DNA from: VAZQ01 sp036522235
GTDB lineage: Bacteria > Pseudomonadota > Alphaproteobacteria > Rhizobiales > Xanthobacteraceae
Length of the DNA: 18,809 nt
Assembly (NCBI GenBank): GCA_036522235.1
Contig: DATDGG010000201.1
Span: forward strand, 1 to 18,809
Reading direction: 5' to 3'
Every line of letters begins with the position of its first letter. The first letter of the stretch is position 1. The notes beneath the pieces are model-generated. The model was given only the letters and a program-made list of their open reading frames with translations. It was not told the origin of the DNA and did no database searches. Shown piece by piece: positions 1 to 10,345 of the stretch. The position numbers and the translations under genes are program-made.

Positions 1-264
1 GAATATCCGCTCGCCCTGCGCACGGCATTCGTGCCCGACGATGGCTTCGAACAGCTGCTCCTTGTTCGCGAAATAGACGTAGAGCGTGCCCTTCGAGACC
101 CCGGCCACCCGGGCGATCTCGTTCATGCTGGCGGCGTCGAATCCCTGCGCGAGAAAGACCTGCCGGGCGCCCTCGATGATCTGGCGCCGCTTGGCGCTGT
201 CCTGATCGGCGGTAGGCGCCGCCACTCGCTCGATCTGCGCGTTCATCACTGATGCCTCAGCCAT
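1..264 (-). CDS. TetR/AcrR-family transcriptional repressor, N-terminal part (cut by window edge)
   Basis: Reading the minus strand from ATG at 264 gives 88 codons that run off the window at position 1. Residues 24-75 form a typical TetR DNA-binding domain: RRQIIEGARQVFLAQGF, then MNEIARVAGVSKGTLYVYF, then NKEQLFEAIV. The start is supported by a GGAGG Shine-Dalgarno five bases upstream. The ligand-binding C-terminal domain lies outside the window, so the inducer cannot be guessed from sequence. The gene diverges from an EmrA/EmrB-type efflux pair, and two palindromic operators lie in the shared intergenic region. The natural inference is that this protein represses both the pump and itself until a toxic substrate binds. 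Family assignment is secure; the target is inferred from context. Confidence 0.93.
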   Translation of the reverse strand, partial: MAEASVMNAQIERVAAPTADQDSAKRRQIIEGARQVFLAQGFDAASMNEIARVAGVSKGTLYVYFANKEQLFEAIVGHECRAQGERIF

Positions 265-313
265 TTGTTCCTCCGTCATCCCGGCCCTGCATACCGAAGG
301 GGGCAGCCATGAC

Positions 314-343
314 CATATAGCATTGACTGAACCGTTCGGTCAA
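314..343 (-). promoter_or_regulatory. Putative sigma-70-like promoter of the tetR gene
   Basis: On the minus strand a TTGACC box (343-338) is followed after 18 bases by TATATG (319-314). The -35 box lies inside operator 1, so repressor binding there would block the tetR promoter and give autoregulation. Box assignment is by eye. Confidence 0.45.
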
Positions 344-344
344 T
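322..344. promoter_or_regulatory. TetR operator 1 (imperfect palindrome)
   Basis: A 23-base inverted repeat around a central base at 333. Its arms are ATTGACTGAAC and GTTCGGTCAAT, with one mismatched pair. It shares the half-site TTGACyGAAC with operator 2 and lies between the divergent repressor and pump genes. It overlaps the -35 region of the tetR promoter and abuts the -35 box of the pump promoter. Confidence 0.8.
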
Positions 345-345
345 A

Positions 346-374
346 TTGACAGGCCGCCCTCTTCCGAGTAGATA
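346..374 (+). promoter_or_regulatory. Putative promoter of the efflux operon
   Basis: A consensus -35 box TTGACA (346-351) is followed after 17 bases by TAGATA (369-374), a weak -10 box. The predicted start near 382 falls inside operator 2, and the -35 box sits directly beside operator 1. A dimer at either site would block polymerase. The -35 match is clear; the -10 is weak. Confidence 0.5.
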
Positions 375-376
375 TG

Positions 377-397
377 TTGACCGAACGGTTCGGTCAA
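377..397. promoter_or_regulatory. TetR operator 2 (perfect palindrome)
   Basis: A perfect 21-base palindrome centred on the G at 387, with half-site TTGACCGAAC and its exact complement. Its centre lies 54 bases from that of operator 1, about five helical turns, so two dimers would sit on nearly the same face of the DNA. It covers the predicted transcription start of the pump genes. Confidence 0.85.
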
Positions 398-442
398 TAC
401 CTCGGTGCCCGGACCAGATGCCGAAGAATAAGGAGAAAAATC

Positions 443-1717
443 ATGTTCGTGGAACGAGAAACCGGTGGTTTTGCGCGGAACCCAGCCAACACCGAGAGCT
501 CCGAAAAGGCGCCCGGGACGGCTCTCACGTCGGTGGAGGCCACGGAGGGCCGTAGCCGTCAGGATCAGCGGCAGTTTGAGGAGCCGGCCCAGCAACCGGT
601 TCGGCTGCCGGCCACGCTCGCGATCGCGGCGCCTGCGGCCAAGACGCGGTCGCCGAGGGCGCGGCGGCTCGCCTTGATCGGCGCGGCGCTGCTTCTGGTG
701 GCCGGCGCGGGCGGGACCTTCGGCTACCATTGGTGGACGGTCGGCCGCTTCATCGAGTCGACCGACGACGCCTATGTGGGCGCCCACAATACGACCCTTG
801 CCGCCAAGGTCGCCGGCTATGTGGCGACCATCGCGGTCGCGGACAATTCCCGCGTCAAGGCCGGCGACGTGATCGCCACTATCGACGACGGCGACTTCGT
901 GCTCGCCGCCAATGCGGCGCGCGACAAGGTCGCGACCCAACAGGCGACCGTCGACCGCATCGGTCAGCAGATCGTCGCCCAGCAGGCATCCGTGGACCAG
1001 GCGAAGGCGCAACTCGCCTCCGCGCAGGCGGCCTCGACCCGCGCGCGGCTCGAGCTTGACCGGCAACAGTCGCTGGCACAGCGCGACTTCGCCAGCCGGC
1101 AGACCTTGGAACAGGCGCAGTCGAACCGCGACCAGGCGGTCGCCGGCGTGCAAAGCGCGCAGGCAGCGATCGATGCCGCCGCCGCCAATGTCGACGTCCT
1201 CAAGGCGCAGCAGCAGGAAGCCGCGCGCACCATGGAGGAGCTGCGCACCGCGCTCGCCAAGGCCGAGCGCGACCTGTCCTTCACGGTGATCCGCGCGCCG
1301 GTCGATGGCGTAATCGGAAATCGGGCGGTGCAGACTGGCGATTACGTGCAGACCGGCCAGCGGCTGGCGAGCCTGGTTCCGCTCGACGAAGTCTATGTCG
1401 ACGCCAACTTCAAGGAGACGCAGCTCGCGCATCTGCGCCCCGGCCAGAAGGTCGAGATCAGCGTCGATGCGCTGCCCGACCAGGCGATCGAAGGCACCGT
1501 CGCCTCGATGGCGCCGGCCTCGGGCGCCGTGTTCTCGCTGCTGCCGCCCGACAACGCGACCGGCAACTTCACCAAGATCGTGCAGCGTCTGCCGATCCGC
1601 ATCAGCGTGCCGGACGACGTCGCCGCGCAGGGCCAGTTGCGTCCCGGCATGTCGGTCGTGGTCAGCGTGAACACCAAGGCAAACGCGGCGGCGACGCAGA
1701 CCGCCTCGGCCAACTGA
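443..1717 (+). CDS. HlyD/EmrA-type membrane fusion protein of an MFS efflux pump
   Basis: A 424-residue periplasmic adaptor. It links an inner-membrane MFS exporter to an outer-membrane channel so that toxic compounds are expelled past the periplasm. Residues 1-70 form an unusually long, hydrophilic cytoplasmic tail; residues 75-95 are one membrane helix. STDDAYVGAHNTTLAAKVAG (106-125) starts the biotinyl-lipoyl-like domain, followed by a long Gln/Ala-rich coiled coil (about 150-285). The second lipoyl half follows (VIRAPVDGVIGNRAVQTGDY), then a beta-barrel (YVDANFKETQL). The start at 443 is preferred over the in-frame ATG at 374: AGGAG lies seven bases before 443, whereas 374 lies upstream of the predicted mRNA start and beside operator 2. 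The exporter gene follows after 28 bases. No outer-membrane channel gene is present in the window. The substrate is unknown. Confidence 0.92.
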   Translation: MFVERETGGFARNPANTESSEKAPGTALTSVEATEGRSRQDQRQFEEPAQQPVRLPATLAIAAPAAKTRSPRARRLALIGAALLLVAGAGGTFGYHWWTVGRFIESTDDAYVGAHNTTLAAKVAGYVATIAVADNSRVKAGDVIATIDDGDFVLAANAARDKVATQQATVDRIGQQIVAQQASVDQAKAQLASAQAASTRARLELDRQQSLAQRDFASRQTLEQAQSNRDQAVAGVQSAQAAIDAAAANVDVLKAQQQEAARTMEELRTALAKAERDLSFTVIRAPVDGVIGNRAVQTGDYVQTGQRLASLVPLDEVYVDANFKETQLAHLRPGQKVEISVDALPDQAIEGTVASMAPASGAVFSLLPPDNATGNFTKIVQRLPIRISVPDDVAAQGQLRPGMSVVVSVNTKANAAATQTASAN

Positions 1718-1745
1718 CCGATAAATCGGGTTTTGGAGATTTCCC

Positions 1746-3329
1746 ATGTCTAACGCAAGCGCCGCCACGATGGGACTGCCGGCCGCGGACAGCGAGCGGA
1801 TCGATCCGCGCCGCCTGCTGGCGTTCCTCGCCATGTGCTTCGGGATGTTCATGGCGGTGCTCGACATCCAGATCGTATCGGCCTCGCTCGCCGAGATTCA
1901 GGCGGGCCTCGCGGCGTCGCGGGACGAGATTTCCTGGGTGCAGACCGCCTATCTGATCGCCGAGGTGGTCGCCATTCCGCTGTCGGGCTTTCTCTCCCGC
2001 GCGCTCGGAACGCGCATCATGTTCGCGACCTCCGCGGCCGGATTTACGCTCGCGAGCCTGATGTGCGGCTTCACCTCGTCGATGAACGAGATGATCGTCT
2101 GGCGCGCCATCCAGGGCTTTATCGGCGGCGGCATGATCCCGACCGTGTTCGCTTCGATCTACACCATCTTTCCGCGCTCCAAGCAGCCGATCTTCATTCC
2201 GGTGATTGGGCTCGTCGCTACGCTGGCGCCGACCATCGGCCCGACGGTCGGCGGCTATCTGACCGACGCGCTGTCGTGGCACTGGCTGTTCTTCATCAAT
2301 GTCGGCCCCGGAATTTCGGTCACCGCGCTCGCGCTCGCGCTCATCGATTTCGACGAGCCGGATTTCTCCCTGTTCAAGCACTTCGACTGGTGGGGGCTCG
2401 GCTTTATGGCGGCCTTCCTCGGCTCGCTCGAATATGTGCTGGAGGAAGGCACGCGCTGGGACTGGTTCGACGACCAGACCATCACGCTGCTGACCGTGGT
2501 CGGGGCCCTGTCGGCGGTGGCCTTCTTCGCCCGCGTCCTGACCGCGCGCTCGCCGATCGTCGATCTCAAGGCCTATGCCAACCGCAACTTCGCGCTCGGC
2601 AGCCTGTTCTCCTTCGTGCTCGGCATCGGCCTCTACGGCCTCACCTATCTGTTTCCGGTCTATCTCGAGGAGATCCGCGGCTACAACGCGCTGATGGTCG
2701 GCGAGACCATGTTCGTGTCGGGCGCCGCCATGTTCCTGAGTGCGCCGATCGTCGGCCGCCTCGCCACCAAGCTCGATCCGCGTCTCATGATGATGGCCGG
2801 CTTCTTCATCTTCGCGGTCGGCTCCTGGGAAATGACCTACGTGACCAAGGATTGGGATTTCTCAGAGCTGCTTTGGCCGCAAATCTTTCGCGGCGTCGGC
2901 ATGATGCTGGCGATCGTGCCGATCACCAATCTGGCGCTGGGCACGCTGCCGCCCGACCGGCTCAAGAACGCTTCCGGCCTGTTCAACCTCGCGCGCAACC
3001 TCGGCGGCGCGGTCGGGCTCGCGGCCCTCAACACAGTGCTCAACCATCGCATCGACCTGCATCTCGCGCGGCTGCACGAGGCGGTCACCTGGGGACGCCC
3101 GCCCGCCCAGGAAGCGCTCACCAACCTCACGGCGCGGTTCCACGACTTCGGCGGCGACGCGCAGACCATGGCGCTCAAGCAGCTGATGGGGCTCACCCGC
3201 CAGCAGGGCATCGTGATGGCCTTCGCCGACGTGTTCCTGATGTTCGCGATCGTGTTCGTCGCCTTCGGGGCGCTGGCGATGGTCATGCGGCGGCCCGCGG
3301 CGGTCCCCGCAGGGGCCGGCGGCCATTGA
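1746..3329 (+). CDS. EmrB/QacA-type MFS drug exporter (DHA2 family)
   Basis: A 527-residue inner-membrane proton/drug antiporter of the 14-helix DHA2 family, of usual length. Visible motifs are LDIQIVSASL (39-48, the motif D region), GFLSRALGTR (81-90, motif A), RAIQGFIGGG (120-129, motif B) and APTIGPTVGGYLT (161-173, the antiporter motif C). Hydrophobic segments continue to the C-terminus, which ends in a short basic, Pro/Ala-rich tail. A GGAG lies close upstream of the ATG. The gene is 28 bases behind the membrane fusion gene, so the two form one transcript under the TetR operators at 322-397. Together they resemble EmrAB. The family is certain; the exported compound is not. TetR-controlled pumps of this form in Rhizobiales have been tied to antimicrobials and plant phenolics, so that is the expectation here, not an observation. 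Confidence 0.93.
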   Translation: MSNASAATMGLPAADSERIDPRRLLAFLAMCFGMFMAVLDIQIVSASLAEIQAGLAASRDEISWVQTAYLIAEVVAIPLSGFLSRALGTRIMFATSAAGFTLASLMCGFTSSMNEMIVWRAIQGFIGGGMIPTVFASIYTIFPRSKQPIFIPVIGLVATLAPTIGPTVGGYLTDALSWHWLFFINVGPGISVTALALALIDFDEPDFSLFKHFDWWGLGFMAAFLGSLEYVLEEGTRWDWFDDQTITLLTVVGALSAVAFFARVLTARSPIVDLKAYANRNFALGSLFSFVLGIGLYGLTYLFPVYLEEIRGYNALMVGETMFVSGAAMFLSAPIVGRLATKLDPRLMMMAGFFIFAVGSWEMTYVTKDWDFSELLWPQIFRGVGMMLAIVPITNLALGTLPPDRLKNASGLFNLARNLGGAVGLAALNTVLNHRIDLHLARLHEAVTWGRPPAQEALTNLTARFHDFGGDAQTMALKQLMGLTRQQGIVMAFADVFLMFAIVFVAFGALAMVMRRPAAVPAGAGGH

Positions 3330-3464
3330 AAAAAGCGCAGTAATTTCATGCGGTTACAAAAGGCTAAAAAAAGATTAACCATAGATGAACCAAATCCCGC
3401 CGCGCTACGTCTAATGATTGAACGCCTTCGCAGGGGTGGCGGCTTCGGCACAGGGGACACGCAA

Positions 3465-3761
3465 ATGGCCAACATTCGCACCACGTATCGCACCACGTAT
3501 CGCACCGGTTTCGCGGCGCTGATGCTCGCGACGGCCGGCATTGTTTTTTCCTCGCCCGCACAGGCGGCCGCGACATGCACCGGCACGCTCGCCCAGTACA
3601 CGGCTACCATCAAGCAGCTCGAGGCCTTCTCCGCCAAGGCGCAGGCGCTGGTGGACCAGAATCCGCTCTACATCGCCGACGTCGAGTACTACGCCTCGGC
3701 GCTGTCCGTCGCGCAAAGCTGCGCCAAGAGCCTCGGCGCCGTCGCCACCGTCTCGCGCTGA
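3465..3761 (+). CDS. Small secreted hypothetical protein
   Basis: A 98-residue protein of unknown function. The N-terminus (RTTYRTTYRTGFAALMLATA, then GIVFSSPAQAAA) is a clear Sec signal peptide with a likely AQA cleavage site near residue 35. The mature part is about 63 residues, rich in Ala and Gln, and probably helical. Its two cysteines, one just after the cleavage site and one near the C-terminus, could form a disulfide in the periplasm. The start at 3465 gives a normal signal peptide; the upstream in-frame ATG at 3348 would add 39 residues of unlikely sequence. The gene lies 135 bases after the exporter, probably with its own promoter, and is followed by a terminator. I do not recognise the family. 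Confidence 0.72.
   Translation: MANIRTTYRTTYRTGFAALMLATAGIVFSSPAQAAATCTGTLAQYTATIKQLEAFSAKAQALVDQNPLYIADVEYYASALSVAQSCAKSLGAVATVSR
3477..3506 (+). repeat. 12-base tandem duplication inside a signal peptide
   Basis: The unit CGCACCACGTAT is repeated exactly at 3477-3488 and 3489-3500, with a further half copy to 3506. In frame it encodes the repeated RTTY in the n-region of the signal peptide, adding positive charge. It looks like a recent replication-slippage duplication. Confidence 0.85.
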
Positions 3762-3788
3762 TCCTCCGATCTGTCCTCTCCCGCGTAG

Positions 3789-3813
3789 GGGCGGTCTTTG
3801 TGGCCGCCCTTTT
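3789..3813 (+). terminator. Rho-independent terminator after the small secreted protein
   Basis: GGGCGG (3789-3794) pairs with CCGCCC (3804-3809) around a nine-base loop and is followed at once by TTTT. It lies 28 bases after the stop codon at 3761 and is oriented to end plus-strand transcription before the convergent hydantoinase gene. Confidence 0.7.
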
Positions 3814-3839
3814 GCGTTCGTCACGGGCGCCCACCACAA

Positions 3840-3853
3840 GGGCGTTTACGCCC
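3840..3853 (-). terminator. Small hairpin beyond the end of the hydantoinase gene
   Basis: GGGCG and CGCCC enclose a four-base loop 26 bases past the stop of the minus-strand gene. The following T-tract on the minus strand is only two bases, so it is a weak terminator candidate at best. Confidence 0.3.
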
Positions 3854-3878
3854 GTCTTCGACGTGCTATGGGGCGCCG

Positions 3879-7532
<3,654 letters not shown>

Positions 7533-7597
7533 GCGATCCGTCCCGCGCCATCATAAATAACGACGCCACGAATTTGATAACGCCGCCGCGAAATTGG

Positions 7598-7630
7598 CGG
7601 GGGCCCGGCGGTGTTTCCGCCGAGCCCCCG
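7598..7630 (-). terminator. Strong hairpin ending rnpB transcription
   Basis: A 14-pair GC-rich stem with a five-base loop lies directly after the 3' end of RNase P RNA. On the minus strand all pairs hold, one of them a G-U. The tail (GCCAATTTCG) has only a short T-run, so termination may be partial and could let some transcription reach the hydantoinase gene. On the plus strand the stem has one A-C mismatch and a TTT tail. Confidence 0.6.
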
Positions 7631-7636
7631 TTTACG

Positions 7637-8073
7637 GCATCAGCCGGCCTGTAAGCCGGGTTCTGTAGGGCGTGCGGCGTAAACCGCACGCGTGACGGCC
7701 ATTCCTCTGGGACGCCAGTTGCCTGGCGCCTCGAGCAACCTACCAGGACGGCAGGATCTGGACACCGATCCCGGAGCCTTTCCCGCTTGCGCGGGACGAG
7801 CTCCGCGCCGTCCCTATTCGGTCTTGCTCCCGGTGGGGTTTGCCGTGCCGCCTGCGTTGCCGCAGGCGCGGTGCGCTCTTGCCGCACCCTTTCACCCTTA
7901 CCACGACGCCTGCCCCGCAAGCGGGGAAGGGGTCGGGCGGTCTGCTCTCTGTGGCACTTTCCCTAGGCTCGCGCCCGCCGGTCATTAGCCGGCACCGTAT
8001 GTCCATGGAGCCCGGACTTTCCTCCCCGGCCACCTTTCGGTGCTGCCGGAGCGGCCGTCCGGCCGACTGACCT
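7637..8073 (-). ncRNA. rnpB: RNase P RNA (class A, alphaproteobacterial)
   Basis: This is the catalytic RNA that removes 5' leaders from pre-tRNAs. On the minus strand the universal core GAGGAAAGTCCGGGCTCC is followed by a GCCACAGAGAGCAGACCGCC-type segment, the GGTAAGGGTGAAAGGGTGCG block, and the closing ACAGAACCCGGCTTACAG. The terminal helix P1 can be drawn: 8071-8061 pairs with 7649-7639 over 11 positions, which sets the ends to within a few bases. The total of about 437 nucleotides is within the usual bacterial range. Several apparent open frames across this span are shadows of the RNA. A strong hairpin follows at 7630-7598, and the LysR gene ends 67 bases upstream. The exact termini are inferred from pairing. 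Confidence 0.95.
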
Positions 8074-8140
8074 CACAGGGATGGGCATGCCGGGCGTCCG
8101 CGTCAAGGGCTGCACCGCGATTTGGTTAGCTTCCGACAAA

Positions 8141-9106
8141 TCATTTGCGCGTTCTGCGCGGCTTGCCCGACCTGCGAGGTCGATCGCGCGGCTTCGATCG
8201 AACCACGGCCGCGATGCTGCCATGCAGCCATCGAATATAAGCCGTACCGCTCGCTCGCTTGTGCCACGCCGCAACGATATCGAAGCCCGGAATCTCGATC
8301 GGCGCGCGCGCGATCCGAAGCCGTGCGTCGGTCTTGAGTGCGCGGGCCAGTGCAGCCGGATAATTGAGCACCAGCTCGGTGCCCGGCAGGAGCTCCGGCG
8401 CCTGGAGGAAGTAGGGACAGGTGGCGCCGATCCGGCGTGTCCGCCCAATTTGCGCCAAAGCCGCGTCGACATTTCCGCCGGTGATGCCCCGGGGAGAAAT
8501 GAGCAGGTGGGGCCGCTCCAGGTAATCATCCAGGTAAGAGGCGCCGGTGGCCATCGGGTGGCTCGAACAGACGACGACCGCGAAGTTTTCGGTTGCAAGA
8601 TGCGCCCATTGCAAGTCGGCTTCACGGCCCCAAAACGGCCCCACGGCGATGTCGATCCTGTTCTCGGCGAGGAGCGCGCCTGCCTCCTTCGGCGGCGCGT
8701 CGTGGAACTCGATCGGGGCTTGCGGCGCGCTCTTTCGGATGTGCTGATGAATACCGGCGCCATGGAGCTTGAAGCAGTAGTCATCGAGACCGATGCGGAC
8801 CGCGTCTCTCAGGCGACCGGGATCGAACCGACGAAATCGTTCCAGCCCGTCTTGGATGTTGGCGAGGGCGGCACGCATCTCCGGCCATGCGTGACTGGCC
8901 GTTGGGCTCGGAACCATGCTGTTGCCTTCGCGCACCAGCACCGGATCGGCGAGATGCGCGCGCAGACGTTTCAAGGCATTGCTCACCGCCGACTGGGTGA
9001 GATGCATCCGCGCAGCCGCCTTCGAAACACTCCGCTCCTCCATGAGGACGTTGAACACGCGTAACAAGTTCAGATCGAGCGTTTCGATTCGCAAGCTGGT
9101 CTTCAT
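8141..9106 (-). CDS. LysR-family transcriptional regulator
   Basis: A 321-residue regulator. The N-terminal winged helix-turn-helix covers about residues 8-66 (LNLLRVFNVLMEERSVSKAA, then MHLTQSAVSNALKRLRAHL). A periplasmic-binding-protein-like effector domain follows from about residue 90, including ENRIDIAVGPFW and a region around HPMATG. The arrangement resembles the NodD/NahR-like branch of LysR proteins, whose second half binds small aromatic or organic ligands; this sub-grouping is a judgement by eye. The last 20 residues are very basic (RSKPRDRPRRSGKPRRTRK) and unusual for the family. The gene is divergent from an MBL-fold hydrolase 128 bases away, with a LysR-box palindrome between them, so that hydrolase is the likely target. 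The effector is unknown. Confidence 0.92.
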   Translation of the reverse strand: MKTSLRIETLDLNLLRVFNVLMEERSVSKAAARMHLTQSAVSNALKRLRAHLADPVLVREGNSMVPSPTASHAWPEMRAALANIQDGLERFRRFDPGRLRDAVRIGLDDYCFKLHGAGIHQHIRKSAPQAPIEFHDAPPKEAGALLAENRIDIAVGPFWGREADLQWAHLATENFAVVVCSSHPMATGASYLDDYLERPHLLISPRGITGGNVDAALAQIGRTRRIGATCPYFLQAPELLPGTELVLNYPAALARALKTDARLRIARAPIEIPGFDIVAAWHKRASGTAYIRWLHGSIAAVVRSKPRDRPRRSGKPRRTRK

Positions 9107-9138
9107 GGCATGCTCACGATGGGACGGTCACGGTGGCG

Positions 9139-9155
9139 TATTCACGTGGTGAATA
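9139..9155. promoter_or_regulatory. Putative LysR box between the regulator and the MBL-fold gene
   Basis: A perfect inverted repeat with arms TATTCAC and GTGAATA around GTG. It contains the T-N11-A core typical of LysR binding sites and sits in the divergent intergenic region, 32 bases from the regulator's start codon and 80 from that of the MBL-fold gene. Confidence 0.65.
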
Positions 9156-9157
9156 AC

Positions 9158-9169
9158 ATTGATGTCAAT
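9158..9169. promoter_or_regulatory. Second small palindrome next to the LysR box
   Basis: ATTGA and TCAAT arms enclose TG two bases after the LysR box. It may be the activation half-site that LysR dimers contact near the promoter. Alternatively it is simply part of an AT-rich promoter (9155-9181). Confidence 0.35.
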
Positions 9170-9234
9170 ATATCATTATCTTGCAACACTTCGCCGAGCT
9201 ACACGGGGTGCGCAACTTTCCGGGAAATCACCAG

Positions 9235-10053
9235 ATGAGCGCACCCAAAATTCATCGCATCGAGCAGCCGATCGCATTCCCGGTCAATGCCTATGTGGTG
9301 GAGGGGCGCGACGCCCTCGTGATCGTCGACGCGACGATCAGCGTCACCGGCGCCAGGGCGGTCCGCGCCAAGGCAGAGGCGCTCGGAAAGCCGATCGTGG
9401 CCGGCCTCGTCACCCACCCGCATCCCGATCACTATGCGGGTTTCTCGGTGCTGTTGGCGGGCCTCACCGTGCCGGTCTTTGCCTTGCAGGAAGTGATCGA
9501 CGTGATCGCCCGCGACGACGCCGCGAAAAACGAAATTGTCGGCCCGATGTTCGGCGTGGAATGGCCGGCGACGCGGCGCTTTCCCGACCGCGCGCTCCGG
9601 GACGGCGAAGAGCTCGAATTCGGTCCCGATCTGCAGTTCAAGGCGATTGCATTCGGCCCGGCAGAGTCGGCGTTCGACGGCGGTTTCGCGCTGCAAGGCG
9701 CCAAGGCTGCCTTCGTCGGCGACCTCGCTTACGGGCTGATGCACGCCTACCTGGCGGACGGTCACGTCGCGACCTGGCATGCCGCGATTGCGCGGGCCCG
9801 CGCCGCCACCCCGGAAGACCACATTCTCTACATTGGACATGGCGGCCCCGTGACCCCGCCCTTCCTGGAGTGGCAGGCCCAGTATCTGACCGTGGCGGAG
9901 GCCGCTATTCGAGGGGCCGATTGGTCCAATCCGGCGGCTGCCCTGGAGTCGGTCATGACGCGCTTGAAAGCCTTTCTACCCGCCGGCCCCCTCGATTTCT
10001 TGTTGCAGCTCTCCATTGATCCGCTAGTTGAGAAATGGCGGCTTCGTCACTAA
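9235..10053 (+). CDS. MBL-fold metallo-hydrolase
   Basis: A 272-residue protein of the metallo-beta-lactamase fold. The first metal motif is HPHPDH (61-66), preceded by the usual VIVDATIS strand and THP turn. VGDLAYG (162-168) supplies the bridging aspartate, and GHGGP (201-205) the last histidine. At the place where most members carry a GHTPGS-type histidine, this protein has GPAESAF (141-147), so one usual ligand is absent or replaced, perhaps by the glutamate. No signal peptide is seen when starting at 9235; the upstream TTG at 9181 would lengthen it by 18 residues without a good ribosome site. The gene is divergent from a LysR regulator and probably under its control. Members act on esters, thioesters or lactones; the substrate here cannot be named. 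Confidence 0.85.
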   Translation: MSAPKIHRIEQPIAFPVNAYVVEGRDALVIVDATISVTGARAVRAKAEALGKPIVAGLVTHPHPDHYAGFSVLLAGLTVPVFALQEVIDVIARDDAAKNEIVGPMFGVEWPATRRFPDRALRDGEELEFGPDLQFKAIAFGPAESAFDGGFALQGAKAAFVGDLAYGLMHAYLADGHVATWHAAIARARAATPEDHILYIGHGGPVTPPFLEWQAQYLTVAEAAIRGADWSNPAAALESVMTRLKAFLPAGPLDFLLQLSIDPLVEKWRLRH

Positions 10054-10078
10054 GCGCGAGCCTGACAATGAGAAGACC

Positions 10079-10345
10079 ATGAAGAGCCGAAAAATTCGAA
10101 GGCCCCGCCATCCGATGCCTGCATCTATGCGGCTTGCCCTGACGCGCGAAGCCTTGATGAACGCTTACAAGTCCCGGCCTCGATATCAGCAGAACGACTA
10201 CATTGGATGGATCACCCACGCCAAACGCGAAGAAACGCGCGTGAAGCGGTTAAAGCAAATGTTGGACGAGCTGAAGAAAGGTGGGCGCTATATGAACATG
10301 GCATATGGCGGGCCGAAAGTAGGACCTCGAAAAAGGAGGAAATGA
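10079..10345 (+). CDS. YdeI/OmpD-associated (OmdA-like) domain protein, short form
   Basis: An 88-residue protein. The core RPRYQQNDYIGWITHAKREE followed by TRVKRLKQMLDEL matches the C-terminal YdeI/OmpD-associated domain, in which a Tyr-x-x-Trp-Ile segment precedes A-K-x-x-E-T-R-x-x-R. Full-length YdeI proteins are roughly twice as long and carry an N-terminal domain that is absent here. The tail is strongly basic (PRKRRK). Members have been linked to resistance to cationic peptides, but their mechanism is poorly known. The start at 10079 follows a GAGAAG; the in-frame start at 10028 would overlap the MBL gene. The stop codon overlaps by one base the start of the following DUF3224 gene, and the last codons carry that gene's AGGAGG. 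The two were therefore probably translated in series. Confidence 0.75.
   Translation: MKSRKIRRPRHPMPASMRLALTREALMNAYKSRPRYQQNDYIGWITHAKREETRVKRLKQMLDELKKGGRYMNMAYGGPKVGPRKRRK

Noticed and set aside
257..1867. Minus-strand frame of 536 residues across the membrane fusion gene
   Set aside because: It is antisense to a clear HlyD/EmrA protein, is very Arg/Gly-rich, crosses the operators and resembles no family.
8081..9064. Plus-strand frame of 327 residues
   Set aside because: It is antisense to the LysR gene, which has a full helix-turn-helix and effector domain.
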